A DNA stretch of 64,000 bases from Aquimarina sp. AU58 (GTDB lineage Bacteria > Bacteroidota > Bacteroidia > Flavobacteriales > Flavobacteriaceae), in NCBI RefSeq assembly GCF_900312745.1, contig NZ_OMPD01000011.1, positions 28,479-92,478 on the forward strand. Reading direction: 5' to 3'. The notes under the pieces are model-generated. The model worked only from the letters and a program-made list of their open reading frames with translations, searched no databases and was not told the origin of the DNA. Made by a program: the position numbers and the translations under genes. Shown in pieces: positions 9,106 to 18,125 of this stretch (position 1 is its first letter; each line of letters begins with the position of its first letter).

Positions 9106-9117
9106 GCTAATAATTTT

Positions 9118-11493
9118 TTAAAATTTGAATTCGTATGATATACTAGGTACGATCCCAAAGAATGATAATTTGGTTGCTTGTGTCATTCCTGTAGCGATCT
9201 CTACGTTGTTAGTTTCGCCAATTTCATTGAAATAGATCGAGGCTGCATTTTGCCTGTTATACAGATTAACAATACTGAAAACCCATTTTCCTTTTTTACC
9301 TTTTTTTGGATTTAATGTTGCAGAAATATCTAACCTGTGATATGTAGGTAATCGATTGCCATTTCTATTGTTATAATCGGCTACTACTAGTCCATTTTGT
9401 GTATATCGTCCTGTAGGGTAAGTAACTGGTCTTCCTGAGCCAAAAATGAAGTTTGCCCCAAAATCCCATCTATTATTAAGTTTATAGAAACCAACCAGGT
9501 TTAGTTCGTGTAATTGATCACTATTGCTGGGGTAGTATTTATTATTGTTAATACCCAGTACTTTGTTTTCAGAGCGAGCGAGGGTATAACTCAGCCATCC
9601 TGTAAGCTTGCCTTCGTTTTTGTTAAGCTGTACTTCAAGTCCATATGCTCTTCCTTTTCCTTGTACGACCTGAGTTTCTATTTCTTCAGTAAATAAAAGG
9701 TCTGCTCCGTCAATAAAATCGGTTACATCTTTTAGTTTTTTATAATAAGCTTCAAGGCTTAGATCATATTTCCCTTTTTTAAAAGATTTAAAATATCCAA
9801 GTGCGAGCTGATCTGCTGATTGTGGTGATAAATACGGACCACTGGGCGACCATACATCTAGAGGAGTAGGAGAGGTAGTATTAGAAATAAGATGTAAATA
9901 TTGATACATTTTATTATAACTTAGTTTTAAAGAATTAGATTCGTTTAAAAGGTATCGAATAGAAATTCTAGGTTCAAAACCATTAAATGTTTTAATGCGT
10001 TTTCCAGAGCTATAATTTGTGATCTGTGTAACTTCGTTTTCTTCATAAATATCTTGTTCTGCGTTATAGGTAAGAGGAGTTCCTGTATTATATTCACGAA
10101 TGTCTCCCTTTCCTAACCTTGAGAAATTTGACCAACGTACTCCATATTGCAAACTTAAATCTTTAGAAAGTTTTTGTTTTAAATCGGCATAAACACCATT
10201 TTCTAAACCAAATTTCTGACTAAATTCTTCCTCATTAATAGTAGAGCCTTTAAAAGGGGATATTTTCCCTGGTTTGAAATTATAATATGTAATATCGATA
10301 CCTGTTTTAAGAGTATTATTGTTATTAATAAACCAGGATAACCTTGGTTTGAAATTATAGTTAGTAATACTAGATTTCCATCTAAACTCAGATCCTGTTC
10401 TCAAATTATCAAGGTTATAATCGTAGTTGCTGTAGATAGCAGAGGTTTGCAAAAAGAGTTTTTCGTTAAGAATACTAGTCCAGCGTAAAGATGCTGACGT
10501 GTTTCCCCATATGGTTCCTAAAAACTTATCTAGCTCGAATTTATCCCGGCCAAAATATCCTGATAAAAATAAACGATTGTTGGTATTAATATTGTAATTC
10601 GATTTAAGGTTGAGGTCATAGAAAAAAAGCGAACTATCTTTAAAATCATCGGTAAGAAAAGTAAACAAGTCAATATAAGACCTTCTGCCTGCGAGCATAT
10701 AGCTTCCAGAAGCTTCTTCTTTATTCCCTTTTAATATTGGCCCTTCTATAAGTGCTTTTGCCGAAATTAAACCAACTCCTATTTCTCCACCAAACTCTTT
10801 AGTATTACCCTCTCGTTGTTTTATGTCTAGTACCGATGATAATCTACCTCCATATATTGATGGGATTCCTCCTTTGTATAACTTTGCATTTTTAATAGCA
10901 TTAGAATTAAAGACAGAGAAAAACCCAAACAGATGAGAGGCATTATAAATAGTAGCTTCGTCAAGAAGTATAAGGTTTTGGTCAACAGATCCACCTCTTA
11001 CATTAAATCCAGAAGAAGCTTCATTAACACTGGATACGCCAGGTAATAATTGAAGTGATTTTAGTACATCTGGCTCACCAAGTATAGCAGGTAGTTTTTT
11101 GATGGTTTCTCCTTTTAAGGATATCACACTCATTTCGGTCGACTCGATATTCTTTCGAGTTGTATTAGAAGAAATTATAATCTCATCTAATTCTGCCAAT
11201 TCTTCGGTGAGATCGAAATCTATTTTCTGATTACGAGCTATACTAATCTCTTTACTAATGGTTTTATATCCTAAATAGCTAATTTCAATTTGGTGAATGC
11301 CTTTTTTTAGGTTTATAGAATAAAAACCATAGTCGTTTGTGGTAGTTCCGTAAGTATTATTAATAATAATATTAACTCCCAGTAGCTTTTCTCCAGAAAG
11401 ATTGTCTTTTACATATCCACTTATTGAAAATTTTTCCTGGGCATAGCTTCCAAAGCAAAATAAACAAAATAGGTATACAAGTTGTTTCTTCAT
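9118..11493 (-). CDS. TonB-dependent outer-membrane receptor with CarboxypepD_reg-like domain
   Basis: 791 residues from the ATG at 11491-11493. An upstream in-frame TTG at 11514 would add 7 residues, but it sits only a few nt after the predicted transcription start, and the ATG gives a normal signal peptide, MKKQLVYLFCLFCFGSYAQ. Domains are the carboxypeptidase-like regulatory beta-sandwich (about 20-105, with SGYVKDNLSGEKLLGVNI), the plug (about 110-230, with GFNVRGGSVDQNLILLDEA) and a 22-strand barrel ending in the C-terminal aromatic ISYEFKF. It imports an unknown ligand using TonB energy. It is the first gene of the operon with DUF4249, the kinase and the LytTR regulator. Confidence 0.93.
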   Translation of the reverse strand: MKKQLVYLFCLFCFGSYAQEKFSISGYVKDNLSGEKLLGVNIIINNTYGTTTNDYGFYSINLKKGIHQIEISYLGYKTISKEISIARNQKIDFDLTEELAELDEIIISSNTTRKNIESTEMSVISLKGETIKKLPAILGEPDVLKSLQLLPGVSSVNEASSGFNVRGGSVDQNLILLDEATIYNASHLFGFFSVFNSNAIKNAKLYKGGIPSIYGGRLSSVLDIKQREGNTKEFGGEIGVGLISAKALIEGPILKGNKEEASGSYMLAGRRSYIDLFTFLTDDFKDSSLFFYDLNLKSNYNINTNNRLFLSGYFGRDKFELDKFLGTIWGNTSASLRWTSILNEKLFLQTSAIYSNYDYNLDNLRTGSEFRWKSSITNYNFKPRLSWFINNNNTLKTGIDITYYNFKPGKISPFKGSTINEEEFSQKFGLENGVYADLKQKLSKDLSLQYGVRWSNFSRLGKGDIREYNTGTPLTYNAEQDIYEENEVTQITNYSSGKRIKTFNGFEPRISIRYLLNESNSLKLSYNKMYQYLHLISNTTSPTPLDVWSPSGPYLSPQSADQLALGYFKSFKKGKYDLSLEAYYKKLKDVTDFIDGADLLFTEEIETQVVQGKGRAYGLEVQLNKNEGKLTGWLSYTLARSENKVLGINNNKYYPSNSDQLHELNLVGFYKLNNRWDFGANFIFGSGRPVTYPTGRYTQNGLVVADYNNRNGNRLPTYHRLDISATLNPKKGKKGKWVFSIVNLYNRQNAASIYFNEIGETNNVEIATGMTQATKLSFFGIVPSISYEFKF

Positions 11494-11522
11494 ATTTGAT
11501 ATAGTTTTAAACAATTTTTATT

Positions 11523-11530
11523 CAAAACTA
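11523..11530 (-). promoter_or_regulatory. -7 promoter element of the receptor/DUF4249/two-component operon
   Basis: On the minus strand TAGTTTTG matches TAnnTTTG. Transcription would start near 11517, leaving a leader of about 24 nt before the ATG at 11493, which supports that start over the TTG at 11514. No convincing -33 TTG was found. Confidence 0.5.
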
Positions 11531-11573
11531 TATCTGTTGTATATTATGTATTCTAAAATAAAGAAGAACCTCG

Positions 11574-11599
11574 AAAAAACCTGATAAGCCTGGTTTTTT
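11574..11599 (-). terminator. Probable terminator after the GT2 gene
   Basis: An 8-bp arm pair, AAAAAACC (11574-11581) with GGTTTTTT (11592-11599), ends in a T run on either strand. It lies 49 nt beyond the GT2 stop in the leftward direction and before the receptor operon promoter, so it separates the two units. Confidence 0.5.
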
Positions 11600-11647
11600 T
11601 AAAAAGAAGATTTTTTTTCTGAGAAATAATATAGAAACCTCTAAATG

Positions 11648-12433
11648 TTATTTTCGATTTTTTCTAAATAACCAAAGCTTTACATATCTCATAAAAACTG
11701 CATATGCCTGAACATAACCTATAACTAAACCAGGAACACCGTCTCTAAATCCACTTTGTATAATGTAATGTTTAAAAAAGGCCCAAAAAGGTTTTATTAC
11801 AAAATGATATGGAGTTAATCGTTTTGTTTTTTTGTCATAATCTTCTGCTTGCCAGGAAGCATATCTGTTTAATTTATTGATATAAGCGTCAAAGGTAGTG
11901 TATGTGTTATGGTAAAATTTATTTTTTAATATTCCTATTTTACCTGGAGTAACAATTTCTTCATGTACATGTCTGTCATCATATTTACATTGATCTCTAT
12001 GAAATAATCGAATAACTTTATCATTTCTCCATCCGCTATAATGTATCCTTTCTCCCATAAAATGATTCATTCGCTTTATCCAGTATGCTACAAAATTATC
12101 TTTTCCGGGATCTTTTAATACCTCTAGCACTTCATTTTTAAGCTCAGGGGTTACTCTTTCGTCAGCATCAACTAATAATATCCATTGGTGCGTAGCTTGA
12201 GGAATAGCCCAATTTTTTTGAAACGAAGGATAATCGAATTTTCTTTGAATAATGAAATCTGTATATTCTCTTGCGATTTCGACCGTTTTATCTGTACTAA
12301 AAGAATCAACAACCATAATTTCATCAGCAAATGAAACTGATTCTAATACATCTTTGATATTATGTTCTTCGTTATAGCAGGGGACTATAGCGGTAACTTT
12401 TTCTCTATGTAAAATCTCTTTTTCTATGATGAT
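11648..12433 (-). CDS. Glycosyltransferase family 2 (LPS core type, WaaE/KdtX-like) with a non-AUG start
   Basis: The first in-frame ATG (12316) would give only 222 residues beginning MVVDSFSTDKT and would remove the donor-binding start of the fold. The open frame continues upstream to a stop at 12440-12442 and encodes KVTAIVPCYNEEHNIKDV and then LESVSFADEI before that Met, which is the canonical GT2 N-terminus. No ATG, GTG or TTG occurs in this extension, so initiation must use ATC/ATA (12425-12433) or ATT (12413-12415), or the start has been mutated. With the start at 12433 the protein has 261 residues, normal for the family. LLVDADERV (the DXD-type motif) and a C-terminal hydrophobic segment are present. 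It follows the GT9 gene by about 20 nt. The exact start coordinate is uncertain. Confidence 0.8.
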   Translation of the reverse strand: MIIEKEILHREKVTAIVPCYNEEHNIKDVLESVSFADEIMVVDSFSTDKTVEIAREYTDFIIQRKFDYPSFQKNWAIPQATHQWILLVDADERVTPELKNEVLEVLKDPGKDNFVAYWIKRMNHFMGERIHYSGWRNDKVIRLFHRDQCKYDDRHVHEEIVTPGKIGILKNKFYHNTYTTFDAYINKLNRYASWQAEDYDKKTKRLTPYHFVIKPFWAFFKHYIIQSGFRDGVPGLVIGYVQAYAVFMRYVKLWLFRKNRK

Positions 12434-12452
12434 TTGGTTTTAAAAATGCAAA

Positions 12453-13514
12453 TTACAAGTTTTTACTTAAAAAATTATGCAATTGATTAATGAATAATTC
12501 TGTTTTAAAATTAGGGTAAAGTTCTAAAGAATTCTTTTTAAGTTCTTTATTACTTTTGTTTAAAAATAATTCAGGCATATAATCAGATAAGTGAACCGAT
12601 GTTTGTCTTTCTCCATCCTCAAACATATTCCAATCTTTTTTATGAATCCAGGGAGAAAAAATAGTAAAAGTAGGTATGTCAAGTGCTTTGGCCATATTTA
12701 CTGCACCTCCTTCATTGCCTATTAACGCATCGCAATGAGAGAGAATTGCCAGGAATCCTCGTAAACTTTTGGCAAATACATCAAAATGAATATGCCTCTG
12801 CGTTTTAGGCATGGTAAGGTTGTAGATTGTACGGGCATCTTTTTCCTGATTTGGGATGTAATTAAAAAGAATATTTGCATCTGTATTCTTAACAACTGCA
12901 TCTATAGCTTCTGCCATATACTCAAAAGGAAGTGTTTTTCTCATTTCACTACCCAAAACACTAATCATTATTAACGGCGTCTTGGTAACAATTCCGTTGG
13001 ATTCTAAAAACTCACGAGCTTTTTCTTTTTCTTCTTTAGTTAAAAATATTTTCGGTCTTGTAATCTCAGAAGTGATTCTGTTTTCAGGAAAAACCAAACG
13101 TAATCTATTTTCTATTGCTATACTAGCATTTGTAATAGGAGCAAGATTTCTTTTAATGGTTTTTGTGTAAAAAAACTGAGTATACCATTTATAGAAAGAT
13201 ACTCTTTTTGAAGCACCAGAAAATAGAGTGATGAGGTTGCTTTCTAATTTCCCATATACATCGATTACATGATCATATTTAGACTTTCGTATTTCTTTTA
13301 GAAAAGCATAAAAGGCCCTTTTGTCATTTTGATATTCATTTTTAAATTCTATAATATGATCAAAAAATGGATTTTCTGTTATGACAGATTTAGTATTAGA
13401 GTTCACCAAAAAATCAATAGTAGCATTAGGGTGCTCTTTTCGTAATGCTTCACAAATAATAGTACTTGTGAGCACATCGCCAATCATCTTTTGTTGAATA
13501 ACCAAAATCTTCAT
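12453..13514 (-). CDS. Glycosyltransferase family 9, heptosyltransferase-like
   Basis: 353 residues. The N-terminus MKILVIQQKMIGDVLTSTII is the acceptor-side GT9 motif with the conserved Asp in GDVL. The donor domain contains LIMISVLGSEMRKTLPFEYM (about 184-203) and ALIGNEGGAVNMAKALDIPT (about 263-282), the usual GNxGGxxHxA-type loop, here with Asn in place of the common His. GT9 enzymes add heptose or related sugars to the LPS inner core. It is probably co-transcribed with the GT2 gene downstream. The donor sugar cannot be told from the sequence. Confidence 0.88.
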   Translation of the reverse strand: MKILVIQQKMIGDVLTSTIICEALRKEHPNATIDFLVNSNTKSVITENPFFDHIIEFKNEYQNDKRAFYAFLKEIRKSKYDHVIDVYGKLESNLITLFSGASKRVSFYKWYTQFFYTKTIKRNLAPITNASIAIENRLRLVFPENRITSEITRPKIFLTKEEKEKAREFLESNGIVTKTPLIMISVLGSEMRKTLPFEYMAEAIDAVVKNTDANILFNYIPNQEKDARTIYNLTMPKTQRHIHFDVFAKSLRGFLAILSHCDALIGNEGGAVNMAKALDIPTFTIFSPWIHKKDWNMFEDGERQTSVHLSDYMPELFLNKSNKELKKNSLELYPNFKTELFINQLHNFLSKNL

Positions 13515-13533
13515 ATGCTATTGATCAAAATAA

Positions 13534-13568
13534 TTGAGCTTGTCCTAAAAAAGAGAAGACAAGCTCAA
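13534..13568 (-). terminator. Probable terminator of dapD
   Basis: An 11-bp perfect inverted repeat (TTGAGCTTGTC at 13534-13544, GACAAGCTCAA at 13558-13568) lies 22 nt downstream of the dapD stop in the leftward direction and is followed by an A/T-rich stretch with TTATTTT. The loop of 13 nt is A-rich. Confidence 0.6.
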
Positions 13569-13590
13569 GTTTCTTTCTCCATGCTTTACA

Positions 13591-14406
13591 CTATACGGCT
13601 ACATCATATTCACGAAGAGCATCATTAAGTGAAGTTTTTTTGTCTGTACTTTCCTTACGTTTTCCAATAATTAAAGCGCAAGGTACATTAAATTCTCCAG
13701 CAGCAAATTTCTTAGTATAACTTCCTGGGATTACAACAGACCCTGAAGGAACAACTCCTTTTCTTTCTACAGGAGTACTTCCTGTAACATCAATAATCTT
13801 GGTAGATGCTGTTAATACTACATTAGCACCTAATACAGCTTCTTTTTCTACTCGAACTCCTTCGACTACAATACATCTGGATCCTATAAATGCATTGTCC
13901 TCTATAATTACAGGAGCAGCCTGTAATGGCTCTAAAACACCACCAATGCCAACACCACCACTAAGATGAACATTTTTTCCTATTTGAGCACAGCTACCCA
14001 CAGTTGCCCATGTATCTACCATAGTTCCCTTATCTACATAGGCTCCTATGTTTACATAACTAGGCATTAAGATAGTGCCAGGAGAGATGTAAGCCCCGTG
14101 ACGGGCAACAGCATTAGGAACTACACGAATTCCTTTGGCTTCATATCCTTTTTTTAATGGAATTTTGTCGTGATATTCAAAAATTCCAGCTTCTAGAGTT
14201 TCCATTTTTTGAATAGGGAAATATAATACTACTCCTTTTTTTACCCATTCATTTACTTGCCAGCCACCTTCTACAGGTTCTGCAACTCTAAGTTTTCCAG
14301 AGTCCAATAAGTTAATTACTTCACGTATTGCACTTTGGGTATTTGATTCTTTTAAAAGCTCTCTGTTTTCCCAAGCTTTTTCTATGGTTTCCTTTAGTTG
14401 GTTCAT
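13591..14406 (-). CDS. dapD: 2,3,4,5-tetrahydropyridine-2,6-dicarboxylate N-succinyltransferase
   Basis: 271 residues, the standard length. It uses succinyl-CoA to acylate tetrahydrodipicolinate in the succinylase branch of lysine and diaminopimelate synthesis, in the cytoplasm. The left-handed beta-helix hexapeptide repeats are visible at about 100-200: VPNAVARHGAYISPGTILMP, VNIGAYVDKGTMVDTWATVG and VHLSGGVGIGGVLEPLQAAP. The lysine-rich C-terminal tail has IGKRKESTDKK. A -7-like TATCTTTA lies just before the ATG on the minus strand, in the same divergent region as the ruvX promoter. Confidence 0.96.
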   Translation of the reverse strand: MNQLKETIEKAWENRELLKESNTQSAIREVINLLDSGKLRVAEPVEGGWQVNEWVKKGVVLYFPIQKMETLEAGIFEYHDKIPLKKGYEAKGIRVVPNAVARHGAYISPGTILMPSYVNIGAYVDKGTMVDTWATVGSCAQIGKNVHLSGGVGIGGVLEPLQAAPVIIEDNAFIGSRCIVVEGVRVEKEAVLGANVVLTASTKIIDVTGSTPVERKGVVPSGSVVIPGSYTKKFAAGEFNVPCALIIGKRKESTDKKTSLNDALREYDVAV

Positions 14407-14512
14407 CGAATAAAAAATTTTGGTAAAGATAATAGCTTCCTTCGAAAAAAGTATCGATTATAGATATTTTAGGAAACCATTAATAAATAAGTGTCGTTTT
14501 GTAATAATATTA

Positions 14513-14520
14513 TATTTTTG
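14513..14520 (+). promoter_or_regulatory. -7 promoter element of ruvX
   Basis: TATTTTTG matches TAnnTTTG. Transcription would start near 14527, 7 nt before the ATG at 14534, which shows that the longer open frame starting at 14420 is not the real reading frame start. Confidence 0.55.
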
Positions 14521-14533
14521 CAAAAAAAAAGGA

Positions 14534-14944
14534 ATGCCACGGATTTTAGCGATTGATTATGGAGGAAAACGTTGCGGGATTGCAGTTACAGATGAGTTGC
14601 AGATTATTGCTTCTGGGTTGACTACTGTAGATACTGGTGATTTATTATTATGGTTAAAAGATTATGTGTCTAAGGAAGAGGTCGAGCTTTTTATAGTAGG
14701 AGAACCTAAAAGGTTGCATGGAGAAGCTTCAGAAAGCGAACAGTTAATTTTACCTTTTTTAGAAAAATTGAATAAATTACTTCCAGATATTCCTGTAAAA
14801 AGAATTGATGAGCGCTTTACCTCTAAAATTGCTTTTGATACAATGATAGCTAGTGGTATTTCAAAAAAGAAAAGAAGAGATAAAGCATTAGTAGATCAGA
14901 TTAGTGCGACGATTATACTGCAAGATTATTTGTATAATCGATAA
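14534..14944 (+). CDS. ruvX: Putative pre-16S rRNA nuclease / Holliday junction resolvase-like protein (YqgF/RuvX)
   Basis: 136 residues with an RNase H-like fold. Visible motifs are RILAIDYGGKRCGIAVTDEL at the N-terminus with the first catalytic Asp, then FIVGEPKRLHGEAS, and KRIDERFTSKIA with the second acidic site. The last acidic site lies in KALVDQISATIILQDYL. The family trims pre-16S rRNA 5' ends and has a proposed role in recombination. The ATG at 14534 is chosen because it starts directly on the conserved MPRILAIDYGG and sits just after a -7 promoter element; the frame is open upstream to 14420 but that extension has no family similarity. def follows after 24 nt. Confidence 0.93.
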   Translation: MPRILAIDYGGKRCGIAVTDELQIIASGLTTVDTGDLLLWLKDYVSKEEVELFIVGEPKRLHGEASESEQLILPFLEKLNKLLPDIPVKRIDERFTSKIAFDTMIASGISKKKRRDKALVDQISATIILQDYLYNR

Positions 14945-14968
14945 ATAATTAGAAATAAGAAACAAAAT

Positions 14969-15559
14969 ATGATACTTCCCATTGTAGCATACGGAGATCC
15001 GGTATTGAAGAAAAAAGGAAAAGAAATAACCAAAGATTATCCCAAATTGTCAGAATTGCTGGATAATATGTTTGAGACCATGTATAATGCACATGGGGTA
15101 GGATTAGCAGCTCCTCAGATTGGACTTCCTATTCGATTATTTATTGTTGATGCAGAACCCTTTTCTGAAGATGAAGAATTATCTAAAGAAGAAGCAGATC
15201 GGTTAAAGAATTTTAAAAAAGTATTTATTAATGCTACTATTTTAGAAGAAACAGGTGAGGAGTGGGCTTTTGCCGAAGGGTGTTTGAGTATTCCTGAAAT
15301 ACGAGAGGATGTATTTCGTAATGAAATTATAAAAATTCACTATTTTGATGAGAATTTTGTAGAGCATACCGAGACTTATGATGGGCTGGCGGCAAGAGTA
15401 ATTCAGCATGAATATGATCATATCGAAGGTGTTTTGTTCACAGACAAACTATCGAGCCTTAAAAAGCGTTTAATAAAAGGAAAACTAGCAAATATTTCTA
15501 AAGGGAAAATTAATTCAGAATACAGAATGCGATTTCCTTTACTGAAAAAAGGTAGATAA
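14969..15559 (+). CDS. def: Peptide deformylase
   Basis: 196 residues. It removes the formyl group from the N-terminal methionine of new proteins with an Fe/Zn site. All three motifs are intact: HGVGLAAPQIG (about 43-53), EGCLSIPEIRE with the metal-binding Cys (about 105), and QHEYDHIEG with two metal-binding His and the catalytic Glu (about 148-156). The acidic insert SEDEELSKEEADRLKNF between motifs 1 and 2 is usual in Bacteroidota. It lies 24 nt behind ruvX in the same direction, and the DUF5606 gene follows 206 nt later. Confidence 0.96.
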   Translation: MILPIVAYGDPVLKKKGKEITKDYPKLSELLDNMFETMYNAHGVGLAAPQIGLPIRLFIVDAEPFSEDEELSKEEADRLKNFKKVFINATILEETGEEWAFAEGCLSIPEIREDVFRNEIIKIHYFDENFVEHTETYDGLAARVIQHEYDHIEGVLFTDKLSSLKKRLIKGKLANISKGKINSEYRMRFPLLKKGR

Positions 15560-15765
15560 TCACAGGCTACTTTTGATATTTATGTTGGTTAAATGTTTGA
15601 TTTTTTAAAACGAACTACTGATATTTGCCAACTTTGTGAGGGAGATGAACAAGCTTTAAAAATTTTAATAGTGATTGAAATAATTAGCGAGTAAATTCCT
15701 TATCGATCTGCATTAATACAGATCTGACCTTTAAAAAGAAATATATCATAAATAGATAAAAATAT

Positions 15766-16188
15766 ATGAGCTTAGATAAAATATTAGCAATTTCGGGTAA
15801 ACCTGGTTTATATGAGTTAAAAACTCAAACTCGAAGTGGGTTTTTAGCAGAATCTTTATTAGATGGAAAAAGGTTGTCGGTAAGCATAAGGCACAATGTA
15901 AGTGTGCTTAGCGAAATTGCAATTTATACATTTACAGAAGAAGTTCCTTTACGGGAAATCTTTAAAAAGATTTTTGAAAAAGAAAATGGCGAAAAAGCTA
16001 TAAGTCATAAAGAATCTAAAGACAAATTAGAAGCTTATTTTAGCGAAGTGCTACCAGATTATGATGAGGATAGAGTGTATGCTAGCGACATGAAAAAAGT
16101 AATTCAATGGTATAATATTTTACAATCCAAAGGATTGACAGATTTTGATGAAGCAGAAGAAGAGAAAGTTACTGAAGAAGAAGAATAA
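15766..16188 (+). CDS. DUF5606 family protein
   Basis: 140 residues, soluble, with no signal peptide. The N-terminus LDKILAISGKPGLYELKTQT starts a small beta-rich domain (about 1-65), followed by helices with KDKLEAYFSEVLPDYDEDRVY and KKVIQWYNILQSKGLTDF, and a strongly acidic tail of glutamates. This is the DUF5606 pattern, a conserved Bacteroidota family often found near def. Its function is unknown. The sequence gives no catalytic motif; a role in translation or ribosome-linked quality control would be only a guess from the neighbours. Confidence 0.85.
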   Translation: MSLDKILAISGKPGLYELKTQTRSGFLAESLLDGKRLSVSIRHNVSVLSEIAIYTFTEEVPLREIFKKIFEKENGEKAISHKESKDKLEAYFSEVLPDYDEDRVYASDMKKVIQWYNILQSKGLTDFDEAEEEKVTEEEE

Positions 16189-16206
16189 GAACATAATTTT
16201 TTATAA

Positions 16207-16240
16207 TAAAATCCTGTCGTGAGGCAGGATTTTATTTTTT
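16207..16240 (+). terminator. Intrinsic terminator after the DUF5606 gene
   Basis: A 10-bp inverted repeat (TAAAATCCTG at 16207-16216, CAGGATTTTA at 16225-16234) is followed by a run of six T. It lies 18 nt after the DUF5606 stop and ends the ruvX/def/DUF5606 region. Confidence 0.85.
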
Positions 16241-16345
16241 TATATGTGTTGTGAATTCATTTTCAAATTTTTAAGTTGTTGAAGGAATATGGATAAGTTA
16301 CATAATATTGATTGATTTTCGATGTATGATTTGATGACTTCTTTG

Positions 16346-16353
16346 TATTTTTG
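16346..16353 (+). promoter_or_regulatory. -7 promoter element of pyrG
   Basis: TATTTTTG matches TAnnTTTG and lies 40 nt upstream of the pyrG ATG, after the terminator of the preceding gene. Transcription is expected to begin near 16360. Confidence 0.55.
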
Positions 16354-16366
16354 CGCAAAATTTTAA

Positions 16367-18034
<1,668 letters not shown>

Positions 18035-18078
18035 CAATTGGCCAGATAATTGACAACAAAATAACAATATATAATTCT

Positions 18079-18113
18079 AAAAGCCTTTCTGAGTAATCAG
18101 ATAAAGGCTTTTT
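18079..18113 (+). terminator. Intrinsic terminator between pyrG and yidC
   Basis: A 10-bp stem (AAAAGCCTTT at 18079-18088, AAAGGCTTTT at 18103-18112) followed by T residues, 45 nt after the pyrG stop and 13 nt before the yidC ATG. Because it is so close to yidC, part of the transcription probably reads through, or yidC has a promoter overlapping the stem. Confidence 0.75.
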
Positions 18114-18125
18114 ATACATCAATAC

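Noticed and set aside
14420..14533. An N-terminal extension of ruvX
   Set aside because: The conserved start MPRILAIDYGG begins at 14534 and a -7 promoter element lies within the extension.
15593..15694. A 33-codon open frame between def and the DUF5606 gene
   Set aside because: It has no recognisable similarity, no promoter element and is well within the length expected by chance in A/T-rich DNA.
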